From positions 1-64,000 of the forward strand of contig NZ_JAMQPN010000008.1 of NCBI RefSeq assembly GCF_026151655.1: a stretch of 64,000 bases of DNA, written 5' to 3'. The notes beneath the pieces are model-generated. The model was not told where the DNA came from, made no database searches, and worked only from the letters and a program-made list of their open reading frames with translations. A program made the translations under genes and the position numbers. Shown here one piece after another: positions 9,547-17,662 of the stretch (positions are counted from its first letter, which is position 1; the number at the start of each line of letters is the position of its first letter). Origin of the DNA: Leptospira soteropolitanensis. Its GTDB lineage: Bacteria; Spirochaetota; Leptospiria; Leptospirales; Leptospiraceae.

Positions 9547-10035
9547 ATGTTTGAATCTTTTTCCAACTCTGAAATCCTATCAGGTATGATTACTCCGGCA
9601 GTCCTTGTATCTGCTTGTGCCAGTTTGATATTTTCTACAGCCAATAGACTGGGAAGGATCTTTGATCGAGTGAACCTATTGAAATCGGAAGTAGAAATTC
9701 TATTAGAGGGCAAAAGAGGTTTTCAGAAAGAACGAATGGTTTACATGAGACACCAACTTTCTGTTCAGAAAAAAAGGGCAGTGCTCATCCAACGTTCGAT
9801 GGCATTTTTGTATTTGGCGACATCCTTATTTATTATCTCCAGTTTAACTTTGGCTTTCACCCTTGCCTTTGCTAAACATCTAAATTGGATTCCTACTGTG
9901 GTTGCATTATCAGGTGGAATTTGTTTATTTCTTGCCAGTGCCCTTCTTTTTTACGAAAGTAGATACAATCTAACTTTCATTAACCGACAAATTGAGTTTA
10001 CAGAGTTTTTGGAAAGAGAAGTGCGGGAAAAATAA
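9547..10035 (+). CDS. DUF2721-like membrane protein
   Basis: A 162-residue protein with an N-terminal hydrophobic helix (ITPAVLVSACASLIF), a basic amphipathic stretch (NRLGRIFDRVNLL), a charged coiled region, two more membrane helices at about 85-110 and 113-137, and a charged C-terminus. The PAVLxSAC...NRLxRIxDR pattern fits the DUF2721 family of inner-membrane proteins, whose function is not known. The start lacks a clear ribosome site. A strong hairpin follows 26 bases after the stop, so it is probably a single-gene unit. Confidence 0.7.
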   Translation: MFESFSNSEILSGMITPAVLVSACASLIFSTANRLGRIFDRVNLLKSEVEILLEGKRGFQKERMVYMRHQLSVQKKRAVLIQRSMAFLYLATSLFIISSLTLAFTLAFAKHLNWIPTVVALSGGICLFLASALLFYESRYNLTFINRQIEFTEFLEREVREK

Positions 10036-10061
10036 AGCAAAAAATAACCGAAAAACAATTC

Positions 10062-10091
10062 CCCAAAAGGATTTTTTAATTTCCTTTTGGG
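10062..10091 (+). terminator. Hairpin terminator after DUF2721-like gene
   Basis: Perfect 10-base arms CCCAAAAGGA and TCCTTTTGGG with a T-rich 10-base loop, 26 bases after the stop. The right side runs straight into a GC-rich repeat instead of a T tract, so termination may be weak or the hairpin may belong to the repeat. Confidence 0.55.
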
Positions 10092-10197
10092 CGCCTCGAA
10101 TCCGTTAGTTGACTTTTAATTTTTCCAAAATCGACCGCGTTATCCGCTCCAATCTTTCGCGTTGCGAAAGGATTTCCGCTACTACCGCTGGCGCAGG
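10089..10197. repeat. Palindromic intergenic repeat-like element
   Basis: A GC-richer block, unlike its flanks, bounded by GCGCC at the left and GGCGC at the right, with an internal perfect hairpin CTTTCGC-GTT-GCGAAAG at 10154-10170. It has no open frame. The inverted ends and composition suggest a dispersed non-coding repeat unit, and from memory such CCGCTCCAATC...GCGAAAG blocks recur in Leptospira genomes. Copy number cannot be seen from this window. Confidence 0.5.
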
Positions 10198-10246
10198 GAT
10201 TTTATTCTAAATTTTATACAAAACTTTTGGAAACTTACCTGTGAGT

Positions 10247-10750
10247 TCAAAGTTTTTGTTTGGAGATATCCTCTAAAAATTGTTCTAAACAACGATGGGT
10301 AGCTTTTTCAGTTGCGTACCTTACTCTTTCTATATAAATGAACTTTTCAGTACCAGTGGCAACCTCATCAGCGTCAAAATCTTTTTTATATACTTCTCTT
10401 TTATCTTTCAATATAGTAAAAGTTAACTTTATTTTATGTCGAACGCTTAAAAAATTCAATTCTTGAATTTCATCTTTCTCATTATTAATTACTATAAGCT
10501 GAAGATCCCCATTAAAATTGACTATTGATTTAAATAGCCCAAATTCGATAAGACCTTTTCTTATCATCGTACGCATTCCTATCTGAGAAATTCCTTTGTT
10601 AAAATTTGCTCGGGATGTTTCAGGTTCTAACACCTCTAATGATTGATTTAACAATCCTTGTTTCGGTTCCTTTTGCTGAAATGACGGTAATTCCGCACAA
10701 GAATGTAAATTTAACAAAATGAGTATAACAAAAATATATTTAATATTCAT
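10247..10750 (-). CDS. Small lipoprotein (second of pair)
   Basis: A 167-residue protein with a signal peptide ending in LNLHSC (Cys18), so probably lipid-anchored. The mature part starts with a Gln/Pro/Glu-rich linker, then mixed beta strands with one further Cys near the C-terminus (RCLEQFLEDI). It overlaps the upstream lipoprotein gene by four bases (ATGA), so the two are co-translated and probably form a complex or related pair. No family recognised. Confidence 0.75.
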   Translation of the reverse strand: MNIKYIFVILILLNLHSCAELPSFQQKEPKQGLLNQSLEVLEPETSRANFNKGISQIGMRTMIRKGLIEFGLFKSIVNFNGDLQLIVINNEKDEIQELNFLSVRHKIKLTFTILKDKREVYKKDFDADEVATGTEKFIYIERVRYATEKATHRCLEQFLEDISKQKL

Positions 10751-11358
10751 TTAATGATTCCTTTTGATTTCCATTGATTTAGGGACGAATAGATGACATT
10801 TCGATTTGCATTAGAGTGAACAACTGGTGTAAAAAAAAATGGCGAAATAGGTATAATGATCCAACCTACGAATATATCTATGTTAAAACGCTCTTCGTTG
10901 AAAGCTAATAGCTTTTTTTTAGAATCGAGTAAAGAGATTTTCATATGATAATCTTGATCCATTTTCAGTGGAATCGCAAGAACCGTTAAACCAGAAATCA
11001 CTGCGAATATCTTACTAGCTTTTTCATCAATATTCGTCTCTACGTACATGATCAAATCATGAGGTTCATTTTCGTTTGTAACAACTTTTTTGAACATGTT
11101 AGATTCTTTTAGAATGTCAGCTATATTTTCATTTATCTCGGGTATTGCTTGAGGATGCTTTGAAAATTGACCTTTTTCATAGAAATCTCCATAATACTTT
11201 ATTAATATAGTTTTCTTTTCCAATATTTCAGGTTTTGGCTGATTTTTTAACGTTGGATTCTCATAATGCACAAAGGAAGCGCAATGTAATAGAATTCCTA
11301 GACAAAAAACTGAAATCAATACGAACAAATTAAGAGATTGTTTTTCTTTCCAATTCAT
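10747..11358 (-). CDS. Lipoprotein (first of pair)
   Basis: A 203-residue protein. The signal peptide ends in GILLHC (Cys27), a spirochaete-type lipobox. The mature domain carries an AAC-like pattern of strands (KKTILIKYYGDF, DLIMYVETNI), a hydrophobic stretch VISGLTVLAIPL at about 122-133, and a second one (VGWIIIPISPFFFTP) at about 165-179. The general layout resembles leptospiral 'YhcN/GNA1162-like' envelope lipoproteins, but I cannot assign a family. Its gene overlaps the next one by ATGA. The pair is AT-rich and sits between two GC-rich palindromic elements. Confidence 0.75.
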   Translation of the reverse strand: MNWKEKQSLNLFVLISVFCLGILLHCASFVHYENPTLKNQPKPEILEKKTILIKYYGDFYEKGQFSKHPQAIPEINENIADILKESNMFKKVVTNENEPHDLIMYVETNIDEKASKIFAVISGLTVLAIPLKMDQDYHMKISLLDSKKKLLAFNEERFNIDIFVGWIIIPISPFFFTPVVHSNANRNVIYSSLNQWKSKGIIK

Positions 11359-11617
11359 TGGCCAAATGTAGAAATAAACAATAGTTAGGTCAAATTTATT
11401 TCAAAAAATAACAGATATTAATTCAAATATTAAAGGTTAAATTTAGGATTACTCCAACCTGTACATCAAAAAACATTATAATATCATGCTATCCTTAAAT
11501 GATTTTGACTCTAATTCTTTAAATCTGCAAAAGTTTACGTTTCTTAAAAAAGGAAGGATCATATTCTAAATAATTCATACTCGAAATTTTAGTTCTCAAT
11601 TGATAACCATCCTCACT

Positions 11618-11707
11618 GCGCCAGGGACCTGAAGGGCTTGGTCCGAGGAGGCGAATGCAACCGAGGACGGGAGCGTAAGCGGACCCCGAATGGGCCCGCC
11701 CGGGCGC
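11618..11707. repeat. GC-rich palindromic intergenic element
   Basis: A 90-base block of about two-thirds GC in AT-rich surroundings. The ends pair (GCGCC at 11618-11622 with GGCGC at 11703-11707), and an inner arm GGTCCG (11640-11645) pairs with CGGACC (11680-11685), giving a branched fold. A long open frame crosses it, but the translation is low-complexity Arg/Gly/Pro and is not credible. It is most likely a dispersed palindromic repeat. Confidence 0.55.
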
Positions 11708-11801
11708 CCAGAGCTAAAACTATGAACTTATCAGAATTAAAATGGGAGATTTTGGGAAGTGGCGTGCCAAAGAAAGCGGGTCGTGATAGAAGGAAACCAT
11801 T

Positions 11802-11860
11802 GGGTGGCGGGTCTAGTTCCCCACCCAGAGATCAGGGCGGGGAGACCAAATCCACCACCC
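11802..11860 (+). ncRNA. Long nested hairpin upstream of fatty-acid genes
   Basis: Three nested arm pairs can be drawn. GGGTGG (11802-11807) pairs with CCACCC (11855-11860), GGTCT (11810-11814) with AGACC (11843-11847), and CCCCACCC (11819-11826) with GGGCGGGG (11835-11842, one mismatch), leaving an 8-base loop AGAGATCA. There is no T tract, so it is not a standard terminator. It ends 106 bases before the hydroxyacyl-CoA dehydrogenase start, so it could be a leader structure, a small RNA or a repeat. Strand is assumed from the downstream gene. Confidence 0.4.
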
Positions 11861-11966
11861 AGCCCCTTCGACCCTCTTTTGTAACAAATCTGACAAAAAA
11901 AAACGATTTTCCTGTCACCTTGGCTTTCTAGAACGGTAAGTAAAAATTAGATTCGGAAATTCCTTC

Positions 11967-13277
11967 ATGAGAGAAATCAAAACTGTCACGATTTTAGGTG
12001 CCAACGGAGCCATGGGTTCCGGAAGTGCGGGCGTCATTGCTGCCTTCGGTGGTGCTAAAGTCCATATGCTCGCTAGAGATGTTGAAAAAGCAAAACAGGG
12101 TATCGAAGCCGCTGTCGCATCCGTAAAAACGGATACTATTCGCGCAAGAATGATCCCTGGTTCCTACGATGCGGATCTGGAAAAAGCTGTCGCAGAGTCA
12201 GATTGGGTATTCGAACTCGTGGCGGAAAGTTACGAAGTCAAAGAACCGATCAATGCTCGTATTGCCAAGGCTCGCCGTCCGGGAACCATCGTTTCCACTG
12301 TGTCCTCTGGACTTTCTATCGGTCGTTTGGCTAAAGCTTACGATGAAGATGGCCAAAAACACTACTACGGTACGCATTTTTTTAACCCTCCTTATAAAAT
12401 GATCCTTTGTGAACTCGTCACTCACGCAGGAAATGATAAAAAAGTCACACAAGCGTTAGGTGAATACTTAGAAAAAGTACTCGGCCGTGCTGTGGTGTAT
12501 ACAAACGACACTCCTGCTTTCGCTGGAAACCGTATAGGATTTCAGTTGATGAACGAAGTGGCTCACTTTGCAGAAAAGTATGCTGACAAAGGTGGAATCG
12601 CCCTTATGGACGAAATCATGTCTGGTTACACGGGACGAGCGATGGGACCACTTGCAACTGCTGACTTCGTAGGACTTGATGTTCACAAAGCCATCGTAGA
12701 CAATATCTACGACAATACAAAAGACGAAGCACACGAAACATTCAAACTTCCTGGTTACTTCCAAAAGTTAATCGATGCCGGTAAACTTGGTATGAAATCT
12801 GGTGGCGGTCTCACTAAAGTTGTGAAACACGCAGATGGAAAACGTGAGAAGTTTGTTTACAATATCAAAACTGGTGAGTACGATCCGTATCCAAAATTTG
12901 ATATACCTTTTATCAAAGAAGCTCGCCAAAAAATCAAAGAGTCTGATTACAAAGGTGCGATGGATGTAGTTAAAAAAGCATCCGGTTTTGAAGCAGACAT
13001 TGCTCGTTACTTCATTTCACGTTACATCAGTTATTCGCTCTCCCTTGTAGGAGAAGTGGTTGATACAAAAGAAAACACTGATGGCGCTATGGGTTTCGGT
13101 TTTAACTGGGTTCCTGCTTCTGCTTTTGTTGATTTCCTTGGTGGACCTAAAGAAACAATTAAGCTAATGGAAGCGTCTAAAATACCAGTTCCAAAACTTT
13201 TAAAAGATGCAAAAGAAGGCAAAAAGTTCTACGAACTTGGCGACAAACTTGATGCAAGGTCTCTCTTCAAAGGTTAA
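11967..13277 (+). CDS. 3-hydroxyacyl-CoA dehydrogenase
   Basis: A 436-residue NAD-dependent enzyme of fatty-acid beta-oxidation, oxidising L-3-hydroxyacyl-CoA to 3-ketoacyl-CoA. The Rossmann motif GANGAMGSG lies at residues 11-19, the catalytic His is in [13 protein letters not shown], and the downstream [14 protein letters not shown] matches the hinge between the NAD domain and the C-terminal dimerisation domain. It is longer than single-domain HbdA (about 285) and corresponds to the dehydrogenase half of FadB without the hydratase. The thiolase starts 13 bases later with AGGAG in between, giving a two-step beta-oxidation operon. Confidence 0.92.
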   Translation: MREIKTVTILGANGAMGSGSAGVIAAFGGAKVHMLARDVEKAKQGIEAAVASVKTDTIRARMIPGSYDADLEKAVAESDWVFELVAESYEVKEPINARIAKARRPGTIVSTVSSGLSIGRLAKAYDEDGQKHYYGTHFFNPPYKMILCELVTHAGNDKKVTQALGEYLEKVLGRAVVYTNDTPAFAGNRIGFQLMNEVAHFAEKYADKGGIALMDEIMSGYTGRAMGPLATADFVGLDVHKAIVDNIYDNTKDEAHETFKLPGYFQKLIDAGKLGMKSGGGLTKVVKHADGKREKFVYNIKTGEYDPYPKFDIPFIKEARQKIKESDYKGAMDVVKKASGFEADIARYFISRYISYSLSLVGEVVDTKENTDGAMGFGFNWVPASAFVDFLGGPKETIKLMEASKIPVPKLLKDAKEGKKFYELGDKLDARSLFKG

Positions 13278-13290
13278 TTAGGAGTATCAT

Positions 13291-14556
13291 ATGAGTGAAA
13301 AAGTATTCGTATTAGGCGGAGAACAAACCGACTTCCAAAGAAACTGGACCAAAGAAGGAAAAACCTTCATGTCCATGATGCGTGAAGTATTAGATGATGC
13401 TCTTGAAAAAGTTGGCATTAGTTATGATGAAATCAAAAGATTGAACAAAGAAAACCGCGTGGCTGTTTTTGTTGGAAACTTTGATGCAGAACAATATGCC
13501 AACCAAGGTCACTTGGGTGCTTTTTTAACAGAAGTAAACCCTGCTCTTTTTGGTGTTCCTGGTGCACGTTACGAAGCCGCTTGTGCTTCTGGTTCCGTTG
13601 CTCTTGATGCTGCCATCACACATATCCGCGCTGAAGATTACGATCTAGCGATTGTACTTGGTGTGGAAGTGATGAAAACAGTTTCTTCTTCTGTGGGTGG
13701 TGACTTTCTTGGAACTGCTGCCTATTACGAAAAAGAAGCGAAAGGGGTTCAATTTCCTTTCCCTAAACTTTTCGGAAAACTTGCAGATGTGATCTTAGAA
13801 AGATACGAACTCAAAGAAGAACGTTTTATGGACGCACTTGCTGAAATTTCTCGTATCAATTACGCAAACGCAAAACGAAATCCAAAAGCACAAACTCGTA
13901 CATGGTTCATGAACAAAGAACATGCAATGGCTCGTGGTGGTGCAAACAATATGGCAGTGGGTGGAAGACTTTGTATCACTGACTGTTCACAAGTAACAGA
14001 TGGTGCTGCGGTTACGATCTTAGCTTCCAAAGATTACACAAAAGAATACGCTAAAAAAACTGGTCGCAAAATTGATGACATCCCACGCGTAAAAGGTTGG
14101 GGTCACCGAGTCGCACCAATTACTTTTGAAGCAAAAAAACAAGAATCCGTTGGAGACAAATACATCCTTCCTTGGACTCGCCAAACGGTAAAAGATGCTT
14201 ACAAACGTGCTGACCTAGATGTAAAGAACATCGATGTGTTCGAAACACATGACTGTTTTACTTCTTCGGAATATGCTGCGATTTCTGCTTTTGGAATCTC
14301 AGAACCAGGAAAAGAACACATCGCGATCGAAGAAGGAACGATTGACTTTGGTGGTAAAAAACCAATCAATCCATCCGGTGGTCTTATCGGTGTGGGTCAC
14401 CCTGTTGGTGCGTCCGGAGTTCGTATGATGCTTGACCTTTACAAACAAGTTACAAACACCGCAGGTGATTACCAAGTGAAAGGAGCAAAGAACGGTCTTA
14501 TGCTCAACATTGGTGGATCAGCTACGACGAACTTTGTGTTCATCTTAGGTAAGTAA
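13291..14556 (+). CDS. SCP2-type acetyl-CoA acyltransferase (thiolase)
   Basis: A 421-residue thiolase that cleaves 3-ketoacyl-CoA with CoA to release acetyl-CoA (or runs in reverse). The nucleophile is Cys98 (EAACASGS). His320-Asp-Cys-Phe is the HDCF motif characteristic of SCP2-type thiolases, and His370 lies in GHPVGASG. The C-terminal CxGxG cysteine of classical thiolases is absent (LNIGGSATT), which fits the SCP2 group, where the HDCF cysteine is thought to take over. The gene is preceded by TTAGGAGT and follows the 3-hydroxyacyl-CoA dehydrogenase, so the pair completes beta-oxidation of short or branched acyl chains. Confidence 0.9.
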   Translation: MSEKVFVLGGEQTDFQRNWTKEGKTFMSMMREVLDDALEKVGISYDEIKRLNKENRVAVFVGNFDAEQYANQGHLGAFLTEVNPALFGVPGARYEAACASGSVALDAAITHIRAEDYDLAIVLGVEVMKTVSSSVGGDFLGTAAYYEKEAKGVQFPFPKLFGKLADVILERYELKEERFMDALAEISRINYANAKRNPKAQTRTWFMNKEHAMARGGANNMAVGGRLCITDCSQVTDGAAVTILASKDYTKEYAKKTGRKIDDIPRVKGWGHRVAPITFEAKKQESVGDKYILPWTRQTVKDAYKRADLDVKNIDVFETHDCFTSSEYAAISAFGISEPGKEHIAIEEGTIDFGGKKPINPSGGLIGVGHPVGASGVRMMLDLYKQVTNTAGDYQVKGAKNGLMLNIGGSATTNFVFILGK

Positions 14557-14560
14557 TCCA

Positions 14561-14998
14561 GTGAATTCGCTGAATACAGAAAAATGGAATCGGATTTTAA
14601 TCCGGTTCCTTCTTGCCTTTTCATTTTGGGAAGCTGTTTCCATTCCAGTTAGAATGTTGTTTTTTTCAAAGTTTTACTTTGATCCAACTTTCAAAACTAT
14701 GTTTATTCCTATAACAGATGTTTTCTGGCTTGGACCTGTGTTCAGCGATTTAGTATTCACACTTTCCTTTGGACTCCTTTATTCACTCGTGAAAGAGTCT
14801 CTGCCACAAGGTCTTGTGGGTGGTTTCCTTGTTGGAATTCTAGTATCCATCATTGGATTTGTTTCCCCTATGTTGTGGACCTTATCACTTACAAACTTTG
14901 CACCAACGGCTCTTGTTTGGGTTTGGGTAGCCTACTACTCCATTTTTACTATATCCACTGCTGTGATTTATTCGGTAGGTTGGAATACGGAAGACTAA
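14561..14998 (+). CDS. Small four-helix membrane protein
   Basis: A 145-residue protein with four predicted membrane segments (about residues 10-30, 53-70, 82-104 and 113-138) and very short loops. It starts with GTG only four bases after the thiolase stop, so it belongs to the same transcript, which ends at a strong hairpin downstream. No family recognised. A role near fatty-acid metabolism is only suggested by position. Confidence 0.75.
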   Translation: MNSLNTEKWNRILIRFLLAFSFWEAVSIPVRMLFFSKFYFDPTFKTMFIPITDVFWLGPVFSDLVFTLSFGLLYSLVKESLPQGLVGGFLVGILVSIIGFVSPMLWTLSLTNFAPTALVWVWVAYYSIFTISTAVIYSVGWNTED

Positions 14999-15075
14999 AA
15001 CAATTCAAGTTTTTGGAAGGAAAAAGTTTCAACTAGTTCCTTCTGATTTAATTCAAACTGAAATTTGAATCATTG

Positions 15076-15105
15076 AACCCAAAGGAAACTTTGGGTTTTT
15101 TATTT
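15076..15105 (+). terminator. Rho-independent terminator
   Basis: Arms AACCCAAAG and CTTTGGGTT with a GAAA tetraloop, followed by TTTTATTTTC. It ends the beta-oxidation operon and overlaps the last codons of the opposing OsmC-like gene. Confidence 0.85.
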
Positions 15106-15534
15106 TCTTCGAATTTCTCCAACCAAATGAGTACCTGGTGCAATGGTGTTAAACACAGTTCCATATTTTTTTATATTTTCGTGTAACAAATGCAGGCGTT
15201 CCTCCGATTCCTCTGTATCCACAATGACTTGGTAGCGTATCGATTCCATTTTAGGTGGTACATCTTGGCGAATTCCATCTACGATGACTTGTATCCCTTT
15301 CCATTGAAAATGAAGGATGGGAGAGACTCTTTCCACTCCTTTAATGATGCAGGCAGAAAGGGCAGAAAGTAACAACTCCGCTGGATTAAATGCATTTGGA
15401 TTTCCCGCCATATCCGTATCTAAAATAATTTCTGCCGATTTACAACGAGAAAGACTCGTATGGGAATCAACACGTAAAGTTTCCACATGAAATTCCATTT
15501 TTGATTTTGCAATTTGGTCAAGGTTAGTCATCAC
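15100..15534 (-). CDS. OsmC family protein lacking second cysteine
   Basis: A 144-residue OsmC/Ohr-fold protein. The conserved NPAELLLSALSACI holds the first active-site cysteine (Cys62). In peroxidatic members a second Cys follows about 60 residues later in a KYCPV-like motif, but here the motif reads KKYGTVFNTI with Gly125. It therefore keeps one of the two redox cysteines and may be a YhfA-like member with another function, or use a different resolving partner (Cys31 is also present). Convergent with the beta-oxidation operon. Confidence 0.85.
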   Translation of the reverse strand: MMTNLDQIAKSKMEFHVETLRVDSHTSLSRCKSAEIILDTDMAGNPNAFNPAELLLSALSACIIKGVERVSPILHFQWKGIQVIVDGIRQDVPPKMESIRYQVIVDTEESEERLHLLHENIKKYGTVFNTIAPGTHLVGEIRRK

Positions 15535-15561
15535 AATTTCCTATATAATAAATTCAAATCC

Positions 15562-17253
15562 TTAGAACTGAAAACGGAAAGCAACTGAGTCCAATCTATC
15601 CGCAACCAATCCTAAATTTGTGATGGATTCTTCAATGGCTCCGATGGTATGTTTTTGTTCGTTTGCTGCAGCAGATAACTCTTCTACAATGGCGGAAGTG
15701 TTGATCAATTGCGTTTGAATTTTCTCCATATTTCCTAAAACATTTCCTGACATCGATTCTGTGCCTTCTGTTGATCCATTAATTTTTTCTGCACTGATTT
15801 TTGTTTCTTCAGCATTCTTTAAAATTTTACTCATTTCCATTTGGACCGTTTCAAACTCTAATGATCCCACCTCTACTTCACCAAGTCCTTCTTGTATATC
15901 AGAGACCGTTTGTAAAATTTTTGATGTCAACTCAGCTATGAATGTAGAAATTTCTTTGGCTGATTGATTGGACTGTTCTGCCAATTTCCCCACTTCCCCT
16001 GCGACTACTGCAAATCCTCTTCCAGCTTCCCCGGCCCTTGCCGATTCAATGGAAGCATTTAAAGAGAGTAAATTTGTTTTTTCAGAAATTGCTGTGATCG
16101 TCTCTGTAATCTTTCGTATCGCCTTCGTTTTTTCACCAAGTTCCTTAATGACTTCAGACGTTTTGAGAATTTGTTTTCTCGCTTTTTGAAACTGTGTCAT
16201 TGCTTTATCAGAACAATCTTTCCCCACTAAGGAAAAATGATATGACTCTGTGGATTCTGATTGTACCACATTCGCTTCTGTTCGTATATTGCAAATTAGT
16301 TGGTTTAAGGAATCTAATTCTAGAAAGATACTATCAGAACTTTCACGAGTCACAATGCTAGAATCAGCCAAGGAAAACATAGCCTTAGACAATTCTTGAA
16401 ATGCAATATGAATATGTTCCACAGCATAAGTCAGAGATCTAATTTGTGTTTTCACAATTTCGGCGTTCCCAATCAATTGAGAAATCATTCCTCGAAATTC
16501 AAATTGTGTTTTTTTGATCATTGGAAATATGGGAGCATATTCTCCTTCATTTTCAAAAACTACATCAAACTTAAGTTTTCCGTTGTATAAATTCTCAAGA
16601 TATTCTTTCACTTTTAAAAAAGATTTTTTATTTTTGCGAATGGATAAAAAACCAAAAGTTACGATCAAAAGAAATAAACTAAACCCAAAGATTGAAATGA
16701 TTGGGTTATTAAGAAAAACAAAACTAGTATGTGTTTTTAAGGAAAATAAAACGAGTAAAAGACCACTAACAATAGTTTGTATAATAAAAATTGAAGACAA
16801 CGATAAACCGACTTTTGTTTGGTCTTTGGTTTCTGGTTTCCCATTGGCAGCGTTCAATTTAGCGTAAAGATTTTCCGCTTTATGGATTTGTTCTTTTGTA
16901 GCTTTAGTACGGACAGACATAAAACCTACATGTTGTCCATCTTGATAGATCGGTGAAACGTTTGCATCAACCCAATAATAATCACCGTTTTTGCATCGGT
17001 TTTTAACAATGCCTACCCAAGAATGTTGGGTCTTAATGGTATCCCACATATCTTGAAAAGCAGCCTTTGGCATATCGGGATGACGAATCAAATTATGAGG
17101 TTGCCCAATGAGCTCTTTTTCAGTATACCCACTAATGCGCAAAAAATCCTCATTCACATAGGTGATGATCCCTTTTAGATCTGTTTTGGAAGTGATCTTG
17201 GTTCCTTCTTGGAATTCGATTTCTGTATCAGTAATGGGCAGATTCTTGCGCAT
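15562..17253 (-). CDS. PAS-containing methyl-accepting chemotaxis protein (Aer-like)
   Basis: A 563-residue chemoreceptor. Residues about 15-125 form a PAS domain ([31 protein letters not shown]) like the FAD-binding sensor of Aer. A membrane hairpin follows at about 150-170 and 184-204, with almost no periplasmic loop, then a cytoplasmic helical signalling domain with the hairpin tip [20 protein letters not shown]. This arrangement senses internal redox or energy state and signals through CheW/CheA to the flagellar motor. Its start is a clear ATG. It is a single gene with the OsmC-like gene 27 bases downstream. Confidence 0.9.
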   Translation of the reverse strand: MRKNLPITDTEIEFQEGTKITSKTDLKGIITYVNEDFLRISGYTEKELIGQPHNLIRHPDMPKAAFQDMWDTIKTQHSWVGIVKNRCKNGDYYWVDANVSPIYQDGQHVGFMSVRTKATKEQIHKAENLYAKLNAANGKPETKDQTKVGLSLSSIFIIQTIVSGLLLVLFSLKTHTSFVFLNNPIISIFGFSLFLLIVTFGFLSIRKNKKSFLKVKEYLENLYNGKLKFDVVFENEGEYAPIFPMIKKTQFEFRGMISQLIGNAEIVKTQIRSLTYAVEHIHIAFQELSKAMFSLADSSIVTRESSDSIFLELDSLNQLICNIRTEANVVQSESTESYHFSLVGKDCSDKAMTQFQKARKQILKTSEVIKELGEKTKAIRKITETITAISEKTNLLSLNASIESARAGEAGRGFAVVAGEVGKLAEQSNQSAKEISTFIAELTSKILQTVSDIQEGLGEVEVGSLEFETVQMEMSKILKNAEETKISAEKINGSTEGTESMSGNVLGNMEKIQTQLINTSAIVEELSAAANEQKHTIGAIEESITNLGLVADRLDSVAFRFQF

Positions 17254-17611
17254 GATTTCTTTGTATTCTAGCGCATTTTGCCGTCAAAGTACTATTTAGA
17301 AGATAGGCAATCCAAATACGGAATTTAGGATTTTCCAATATCCAAACAATAGACGGCAAGTTAACATTGTTCTTTTTTGAAGGCCTTAAACCGAAAATGA
17401 TTTTCCATTTCAAACCATAAATACATAACATCCATTAGTTTATATTTTATTGCTCAGAATGAACGCACCATCTGTATTCTATAGTTTAAGTTAAAAATCT
17501 CAAACTATCCATTGATAAACAAGTTTCAATCAAAAGAAAGGACAACTTTGAAACAACAGACCACACACAAGATTATTTAGAAATCCATCCCTTCGACTTG
17601 ACTTTTATGTA
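17254..17611. other. Divergent intergenic region
   Basis: About 350 AT-rich bases between the chemoreceptor and the phosphatase gene. No credible gene or structured element was found, and it should contain both divergent promoters. Confidence 0.6.
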
Positions 17612-17662
17612 TTGGTCCTCCATTCTATGGAGGAAGGCGGGAAGGTTAGGCCAGGTGGCAAA

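Noticed and set aside
10154..10170. tRNA or rRNA fragment suspected near TTCGAATCC-like motif
   Set aside because: No cloverleaf, no T-loop or anticodon arm; the match is part of the palindromic repeat.
11638..11931. 97-residue open frame across the GC-rich elements
   Set aside because: Arg/Gly/Pro-rich low-complexity translation, TTG start, no ribosome site, and it lies over two structured non-coding elements.
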